A stretch of 64,000 nucleotides of DNA from Pollenia angustigena (lineage: Eukaryota; Arthropoda; Insecta; Diptera; Polleniidae), in assembly GCA_930367215.1 (NCBI GenBank), contig OV884059.1, positions 14,904,945 through 14,968,944 of the forward strand. The letters run 5' to 3'. Every line of letters begins with the position of its first letter. The first letter of the stretch is position 1. The notes under the pieces are model-generated. The model was given only the letters and a program-made list of their open reading frames with translations, did no database searches and was not told where the DNA came from. The position numbers and the translations under genes are program-made. Of this stretch, positions 58,395 to 64,000 are shown piece after piece.

Positions 58395-58995
58395 AAAATT
58401 TTCATGAGCACCGACGAAGTTTTGAATAAACTCATGTTATAGGAAACTTTTCAACGATTTCAAATCTGCCACTCTTAATAATATCACATTTTTAGTTTAG
58501 AAGATATAGCCGTTCAAAGTTGACCGACTTTCGGTTTTCAAAAAAACACACAATTTTTAGTAAATTTGTTGCGATTTCAGGTGTAATATCACGAAAAATA
58601 GGTAACGAATCGCCTTATTTTTTGTTTGTATTGATTGATGCATTTATTAAATGTGTAATGATAAAAAAAAAATGAACTGTTTGCTTTGTGTTTCTCCTGG
58701 TAAATCACTATTTAAAAACTATCCGTTTTTTCACTATTTTTCAACTTTGACGGAAAATAACAAAAATCTATATTTTTCTATATTTGCCATATTTGCAAAA
58801 TCTGTTCTTTGATTATTTCTTTACATAATTCAAAAATTTTATCTGCCCGTACGTGCCCGTTTGGCTTCTAGAGGTAAAAAAGGTTAAAAAGACATGGTTG
58901 CAGAAATTGTATGACAGTAGTTTGATCTAAAATCTAAAAAAACTACTCATTGAAATTAGCAGGTACGTACCTCACTTAAACAATACTTTGGCGTA

Positions 58996-59293
58996 CAAAT
59001 GGTCAAGAACAATATTGACTACAGGTAGGCACAAATCTTATTTGGACACGTGCATAATATCAAAATTGCATTATTCAGCCTAATTCCATTTGTATGCAGG
59101 GAACAGGTAAATTTTTCGGCATGGTAGCATAAGCCTATATATTGCAAATGGTCAAGAACAATATTGACTACAGGTAGGCACAAATCTTATTTGGACACGT
59201 GCATAATATAAAAATGCATTATTCAGCCTAAATCCATATGTATGTAGGGAACAGGTACATTTTTCGGCATGGTAGCATAAGCCTATATATTGC
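58996..59293 (+). repeat. 149-bp tandem duplication upstream of the transposase
   Basis: Units start at 58996 and 59145 with CAAATGGTCAAGAACAATAT and continue through TTGACTACAGGTAGGC, TTATTTGGACACGTGCATAA, GGGAACAGGTA(A/C)ATTTTTCG and AAGCCTATATATTGCAAA. The two differ at only a few positions. The second ends 87 bp before the ATG, so the promoter or 5' UTR may lie within it. The TATATATTGC near each unit end is a possible TATA-like element (inference). Confidence 0.85.
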
Positions 59294-59380
59294 AAAATAA
59301 GCATAATGCCTGGATTAGTCTACGACTGAAAGTTGGCGCAACAATTACTGAAACCATTAAACAATTTAAGTACTGAAAAC

Positions 59381-61384
59381 ATGGCGTTGAACAATTTTAA
59401 ATTATTTGAACTGTTTAGAAAGTCAACCACACCAAATTTTTTCACGGAAGCTGCTTTAGAAGAACTTGATAGCTTATACGGAAATATTGAGAGAAGCGAA
59501 ATTATAAAAAATAATTTTTATCTGATATATGCAAATATTAAGGCAAAATGGGTGAAATCTAATCGAACCATTCAGAACTTCAACTCCAAATACGAGGACT
59601 GGCTTAATGAAGATACCATCCTGGATATATTGGCAGTAGATAAACCCACCACATCAACCAGAGGAGCAAAAGGAAGGCCAAAAAAAAGTATTGAGGAGTG
59701 TTCAATTTTCACAAGAAAGAGGAAACTTGCCGATGCCACCAATGACTTGACCACGAAGCAATTATCGGAAGCGCTGTCTATTAAATTTACAAAGGATAGT
59801 GAAAGAGTTAGGTCGCACATAACCAAATCTGTTGCTGATGCAAGCCCACTGCGACTAAAAAGGATTAAGGAAAGCATTCCCACGCCCACAAACGCACACA
59901 TTAAAAAGTATGGTTCCGAAGAAGCCTTGGCCTTGTTTATGGACTTAGAACTTTCCAAAGAGAAATATGAGAAACTACGGGCATCTTTAACGCGACACGG
60001 CGCTGACGTTTTACCCGGATACAAGCATATTACGCAAGCCAAAATAAATTCACGACCACTGCATACGGAATTTACGGAAGTCTCTGCGAAAGCCAATCTG
60101 CAGGATCTCATGGGCCATACAGCAAAACGGTTGTTGGAGAGTCTTCCTGAAAATGAGGTGAAAATTCTTCCTGAGAAGTTGACATTGATCAGCAAATGGG
60201 GCTGCGATGGATCATCCGGACAAAGCGTTTATAAGCAAAGGATATCTTCCGATGACGCTACAATATCGGACGGAAATATGTTTATGGCATCTGTTGTTCC
60301 TTTGCGGCTTAAATCGGATGTTTCCCTTCACTGGAAAAATCCACGTCCGTCATCAGTGCATTATTGCCGACCAATAATGTTTCAGTTTGCAAGGGAATCG
60401 GCAGAACTCATAAGGACCACGGTGAAGGACATTGAAGAACAAATAAGCAAGATTAAGCCTACAAAGCTGCAAATTGGAGAAGGAAAATATATTGAATGCA
60501 ATTACGAGTTCCATCTGACCATGGTTGACGGAAAAGTCGTAAACGAACTGACAGGAACAACCTCAACAATGTCATGCCCGATTTGCAAAAAGAGTCAGAA
60601 GAACTTTGGTAATTTAAACGATTCTACAAATGAGGAGAATTACGAATATGGAATGTCACCATTGCACGCAAGGATAAGGTGTATGGAATTCTTGCTAAAA
60701 CTGGCGTATACCCTACCACAAGAGGAGGAAAACTTCGATGAAAATACATCAATAAAGGATAAGGAAAAGATCAGAAAGAAGCAAATACAGGATGCTTTTT
60801 TTAAACAAGTTGGACTAAAAGTAGACTGTCCCAAGCACGGATACGGTAACTCAAACGATGGAAACACTTCTAGGAGATTTTTTGAAAATGATGAGGCAGT
60901 AACTAGAATCACTGGAATTGACAATCAAATCGTGAAAAGATTGGGAACGATCTTGGATGTTTTAAACTGCAAAGAAAATGTCAATTCTACAAAATATGGA
61001 GAATATGCGTCGAAAACTGCATCTCTTTTAGCAGAAATGTATCCACAGAAGAAGTTGACCCCGACCGTCCATAAAATATTGGCGCATGGCAAAGATATAA
61101 TTGAGTACCAGTCTTTGCCAATTGGAGAGCTTTCTGAAGAAGCACAGGAGTCTCTTAACAAATTTTATAAAAAATATAGATTGCAGAACACATTCAAAGC
61201 ATCAAGGGTAAGGCAAAATGAGGACCTCTTCAACATGTTGGCAGCATCTTCCGATCCACTTATATCTTCCCTGCGGCATGTGAAGTCACGAATAGAGTTA
61301 GAAAATAATTATAGTTTAGAAATGGTTAGTCTTTTAGATATACCTTCTCTTACGAACTGTGATGAATATTTTACAGAAAATTGA
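59381..61384 (+). CDS. Transib transposase (RAG1 core homologue)
   Basis: 667 codons, uninterrupted. The frame opens after a TGA at 59327 and its first ATG is at 59381, which I take as the start. The product is a DDE recombinase that should bind and cut the element's termini in the nucleus. Visible features: a basic GAKGRPKKS stretch about residues 94-102 (possible AT-hook or nuclear signal). KWGCDGSSGQS carries the first catalytic Asp (D276); MVDGKVVNELTG carries the second (D383). CPIC (C399, C402) and HKILAH (H564, H569) match RAG1 zinc ligands, including the exact HxxxxH spacing. LSEEAQESLNK carries the Glu (E590), matching RAG1 SEGNESGNK. LHARIRCMEFLLKLAY is a Transib hallmark. Length is normal for the family. 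AATAAA at 61388-61393 follows the stop. Residue matches to RAG1 are by eye. Confidence 0.93.
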   Translation: MALNNFKLFELFRKSTTPNFFTEAALEELDSLYGNIERSEIIKNNFYLIYANIKAKWVKSNRTIQNFNSKYEDWLNEDTILDILAVDKPTTSTRGAKGRPKKSIEECSIFTRKRKLADATNDLTTKQLSEALSIKFTKDSERVRSHITKSVADASPLRLKRIKESIPTPTNAHIKKYGSEEALALFMDLELSKEKYEKLRASLTRHGADVLPGYKHITQAKINSRPLHTEFTEVSAKANLQDLMGHTAKRLLESLPENEVKILPEKLTLISKWGCDGSSGQSVYKQRISSDDATISDGNMFMASVVPLRLKSDVSLHWKNPRPSSVHYCRPIMFQFARESAELIRTTVKDIEEQISKIKPTKLQIGEGKYIECNYEFHLTMVDGKVVNELTGTTSTMSCPICKKSQKNFGNLNDSTNEENYEYGMSPLHARIRCMEFLLKLAYTLPQEEENFDENTSIKDKEKIRKKQIQDAFFKQVGLKVDCPKHGYGNSNDGNTSRRFFENDEAVTRITGIDNQIVKRLGTILDVLNCKENVNSTKYGEYASKTASLLAEMYPQKKLTPTVHKILAHGKDIIEYQSLPIGELSEEAQESLNKFYKKYRLQNTFKASRVRQNEDLFNMLAASSDPLISSLRHVKSRIELENNYSLEMVSLLDIPSLTNCDEYFTEN

Positions 61385-61665
61385 AAAAATAAATTTAAAA
61401 AAAAATAATTTTTTTTTTAATTTGTTGGGTAATAATTTAAAACATAAAAACCTAAAGAAAAAAAATAAAAACAATCTAAAAATGTAAAAATAATTTTTTT
61501 TAGTTACCATAAAATTGATTTTTCTACTAATTTTAACTTTGATAACCCATAATTAGGCCCCTACAGAGCGTAGCACCCTTTCCAAACGCTCATTTCATAG
61601 GCTGAACAGTTATCTATCATATGCTGTTTAAACTGTTCAATTATCTTATTCGGTTCAAAAGATAT

Positions 61666-61703
61666 GATTTTTGCAACGAAAAAACTCAAATGGCGCCACT
61701 GTG
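61666..61703 (-). promoter_or_regulatory. Transib right terminus, RSS-like
   Basis: Read from the outside on the minus strand: heptamer CACAGTG (61703-61697), a perfect RSS heptamer; 22-bp spacer (61696-61675); nonamer GCAAAAATC (61674-61666), identical to that of the left end. The spacers differ in sequence apart from the GCGCC next to the heptamer and GTT before the nonamer. Confidence 0.85.
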
Positions 61704-61800
61704 CGTTGGCATGAATTCGCCTTGACCTAAACTTAATATAAAAAAATTGTGAATTCGCCCTTGCAGCCATAATAAATAAATGCGCCTTGTGAAAAAGTTA

Positions 61801-62054
61801 GTATAAAAATAAAAAAAATTAAGCAATTATCAAAATATGCTTCAAAAAGTTAAAATATGCGCTAAAAACTAAAAAAATGTTGCAAAAATGCACTTTTTAC
61901 AAAAATATGCAGCAACGGGTAAAATATGCAGAAATATGCACTAACGAATCGATGCCAAAATTCATAAAAAGTTCTAAAACAGATAAACATATTGCTTTTG
62001 CTTTCATTGGTCGCACAAGGAAAAACATGCAATTGCATATTTGTGGTTTCCCTG
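61801..62054 (-). mobile_element. Right end of the CAGGGAAACC hAT family, AATATGC-rich
   Basis: The complement begins CAGGGAAACCACAAATATGC and continues with many GCATATTT words (for example GTGCATATTTCTGCATATTT). Dense subterminal repeats like these are typical transposase-binding sites of hAT elements. The matching left end is at 53153-53250. The frames at 61862-62122 are translations of this repeat-rich DNA, not genes. Confidence 0.65.
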
Positions 62055-62062
62055 GTCACAAC

Positions 62063-63450
62063 TTTCATTATAGTTCTTGTTGTTATGTTGTTGCCGCTGC
62101 CAGCCTGTTTCCACATTTTTAATTAAATGTCCAAATTTAAAAAGTATTGCCAGATTTTAATAAGCTAAAAATTGTTTTAAACATATAAATTTAAATAACA
62201 ATTTCAATAATTGTTTTTAAACAATAAATTATTTAATGGCATCATCAATATCATAGCTCCCGAAGCGCTTCTGTTTTATTACCAGAAATAAAACATAATT
62301 AATAAATATTATTATTTCAACAACATGTCATTTACATAATTTTCCTTTTATGTATGTATGTATGTATATGTATATGTTTAATATTTTTTTATTATTTGTG
62401 TTTAATTTAAAACGATTCATGACAATACATTGACCCCTTTTACTCTAGGGATTTTTACTCTCATTTTACGTTAAAATCATTTTCATTTTATTTTCAAGCG
62501 ATAAGCTAAAAATAATAAAAAAATTTATTAAATTTCATGATGTTTTGTTTACATTTTAAATGATTTTGTAATTAATAATAATTGATAAAAAACAATAAAA
62601 AAAATTCAATGTCAAAAACCAACATAATTTAATTTTACAACTCAAACAAAAAAATAAAGAAAAATTAAATTGTTGATGATGGTGTAGACGCTGGTGTTGA
62701 GGGTTTAAGGAATTCAACCAAGTAACCAAGTTTTTTGAGATTGTACATGCATGAATATTTTGAAGTTTAAGGTCAATGGTTTAAGAGAGAAAAAAAACTA
62801 AATGATTAATTGAGCAAAAAGTGATAAATATTTTCTTATTATTTTAAGTTAATTTTATTTTAAATATAAACTTCATATGTATGTATAATAAAGCTTTCCA
62901 ATTAAATGTAGTGGCACATTTTCTAGGTTAAATTTCCCCATTTAAATTGTTTTAAAAAAATATGTTTGTATCTCTATATGTATTTCTAAGCGTCTTCTTT
63001 TTTTCAAATGTCACTTTTACTTCTGTTACAACTCGCTTATGATTAGTTTGTCATTAATCTTTTTAAATTTTCTTTTCTGCTGAAGTTTTTTGTTTTGAAC
63101 AAAAACTAGAGAAAACGTGCTAAAACTACAATTTTCTTTTAATACTTAATTGCGAAACTAATTTCAGTGCACAATAACGAAGTAAATTAAAATAGAAATT
63201 TATGCTGAAAGTTGATGTCAAAAATGGCAAGATGATGTTAAAATGTTAAAGAATTTTTACATTCGGAAATTTGTGCAATAATTAAACTAAATAGAAAAAA
63301 AGTTGTTGTCTAGACTAAAGTATGAAATAAAGCCTAGACTGTAGTATAAATTATAGCCCATCATGAAATAAGTAATTCAGGTGGCAGCACTACAATAAAA
63401 ATGGAAAATTGTCTTCGAATACGTCAAAAATTATTTTAATAAATTCAGTT
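62063..63450. other. AT-rich spacer, no gene seen
   Basis: A TATGTATGTATGTATGTATA microsatellite at about 62350-62375 and many A/T tracts. GTCTAGACTAAAGTATGAAA at 63309 resembles the minisatellite at 46258. No coding sequence recognised. Confidence 0.5.
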
Positions 63451-64000
63451 AATTAGGGAGCGTAGTTAACCCAGCTTTAGGATTCCTTCCTTTTGGTGAT
63501 GCATCCCCTGGGCGAAATACATTCTGGCTTGGTTATTTAGTTTACCTTGGCGTTTACATGTACTGGCATTCTTCAGAATTTCATACACTTAAAATTCAGG
63601 TGAATGCTACCTGAAATGCACCAAACATATAAATGGCCGAGCTCCTTAGGGTCCAATAGACTTCATGGGGTTTGAAGTTGTTCCTCAGTACTTAACTGAT
63701 GGTGCCACGAGAGTCGGTAGCCCCTGGTGAATGCAAACACCAGTCTGAATATTGGTGAGGTGTCTGTTAGTATGCTTCTTGTGAGAAATGTTTCCTGTCT
63801 TTCAGGATGATTGTCTTTGCGGAAGTCTTGCTTTAATAATAAAAGGTTGTTGACCGTTCGATGGGGGTGCCTTTTGTAAAGGCATAAACTCACAAAAGGA
63901 TTCAATGAAAAGCTGCCTTTTTGAGTTTAAATGAAAAGTTCAGCCTATAGATGGCGCTAGGTGCAGTTGCTATTCAACAGAAGCTGCTGGGATTAATGAA
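63451..64000. other. GC-richer sequence running off the window, unassigned
   Basis: Composition changes to clearly less AT-rich at about 63451. An 80-codon minus-strand frame (63663-63905) has no motif I recognise. The change looks like the edge of a transposable element or another sequence class continuing beyond 64000. Confidence 0.35.

Larger units (their letters stand above)
58356..61703 (+). mobile_element. Transib transposon, apparently complete
   Basis: A 3348-bp element. The termini CACAGTAGCGCC (left) and CACAGTGGCGCC (complement of right) invert. The exact 5-bp duplication CGTTG lies at 58351-58355 and 61704-61708; 5-bp GC-rich duplications are characteristic of Transib. It contains one intact transposase gene (59381-61384), a 1-kb 5' leader with a tandem duplication (58996-59293), and a 320-bp 3' part. 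The insertion sits in a MITE, and a paralogous MITE copy lacking the insert supports the boundaries. Transib is the DNA transposon superfamily from which the RAG1 core is thought to derive. Confidence 0.93.
58181..61724. mobile_element. hAT-type MITE family CAAGGCGAAT, copy 2, split by Transib
   Basis: The left part is 58181-58355 and the right part 61709-61724. The ends CAAGGCGAAT and ATTCGCCTTG invert. Flanking 8-mers ACGAAAAC and ACCTAAAC match at 6 of 8. Without Transib and one CGTTG it is about 191 bp and aligns with the reverse complement of 25139-25898 minus its own insert, including GTTGTAGTA(T/C)CGA next to the insertion point. Confidence 0.7.
53153..62054. mobile_element. Candidate composite hAT element bounded by CAGGGAAACC ends
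   Basis: The left end CAGGGAAACCAGAAATATGC (53153) and the complement of the right end CAGGGAAACCACAAATATGC (ending 62054) match at 19 of 20 bases, in convergent orientation. Flanking 8-mers GTCATAAC (53145-53152) and GTCACAAC (62055-62062) match at 7 of 8. Both subterminal regions are rich in AATATGC words. If this is one element it is 8.9 kb, and most of it is later insertions (CR1-like LINE 54654-57580, MITE 57594-57842, Transib 58356-61703). No hAT transposase found. Two unrelated copies of one family remain possible. Confidence 0.55.

Noticed and set aside
59333..59380. Upstream extension of the Transib transposase by 16 codons from 59333
   Set aside because: The codon at 59333 is TTG, not ATG. 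The first in-frame ATG is at 59381 and a stop lies at 59327-59329, so the shorter start is preferred for a eukaryotic gene.
59572..60195. 207-codon frame on the minus strand
   Set aside because: It is the antisense shadow of the Transib transposase and its translation is S/L/F-rich with no motif. The same applies to 60640-60924 and 60925-61161.
53153..62054. Reading the whole 8.9-kb span as one autonomous hAT transposon
   Set aside because: No hAT transposase motif (dimerisation domain or BED finger) was found inside; it is kept only as a candidate composite.
61862..62122. Paired 81- and 84-codon frames on opposite strands
   Set aside because: They translate AATATGC-rich subterminal repeats of the hAT-like end.
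1..64000. tRNA, rRNA or host protein-coding exons
   Set aside because: I looked for tRNA A/B-box pairs, conserved exons bounded by GT/AG and recognisable host proteins, and found none I could support; introns of a large gene cannot be excluded.

Overview
The window looks like gene-poor, AT-rich DNA from a higher (calyptrate-like) fly genome. The basis is inference: dipteran-type transposon families (Transib, Harbinger, hAT, Helitron/HINE, mariner, jockey, RTE-like, CR1-like), long A/T tracts, and no recognisable host exon, tRNA or rRNA. I could not run any search, so family names rest on protein motifs, terminal inverted repeats (TIRs) and target-site duplications (TSDs) read by eye.

Layout. 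1-1240: a 220-bp tandem array made from a fragment of a PIF/Harbinger transposase. 3365-6664: inverted-repeat elements and a HINE-like repeat with nested insertions. 7321-9010: a dead RNase H-bearing LINE. 10248-12422: a Harbinger-type element carrying a hAT element, which carries a Helitron 3' end. 14254-16504: two hAT copies of one family, each with a perfect 8-bp TSD. 16555-24543: mostly MITEs in AT-rich spacer. 24880-26337: a three-level nest. 26772-29150: a dead mariner and a dead RTE-like LINE. 30294-34026: a HINE copy and a cluster of MITEs. 36237-36954: a hAT element. 37163-40405: AT-rich with nothing recognised. 41192-44200: a dead jockey-type LINE with a HINE copy in its 3' UTR. 45415-52660: MITEs, tandem duplications, a mariner fragment and an RTE-like fragment. 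53153-62054: convergent hAT-like ends with matching flanks bracket a CR1-like LINE, a MITE and an apparently complete Transib element.

The one clearly intact gene is the Transib transposase (ATG at 59381, stop ending 61384, 667 codons). It has the RAG1-type catalytic triad (D276, D383, E590 by my alignment) and the C399/C402 plus H564/H569 zinc-ligand pattern. The element (58356-61703) has termini resembling V(D)J recombination signals: a CACAGTA/CACAGTG heptamer, a 23/22-bp spacer and the nonamer GCAAAAATC, flanked by the 5-bp TSD CGTTG. Every other coding region seen is a broken transposon remnant. The interest therefore lies in the Transib element, in the nested insertions (several with internal empty-site controls), and in the satellite derived from a transposase.
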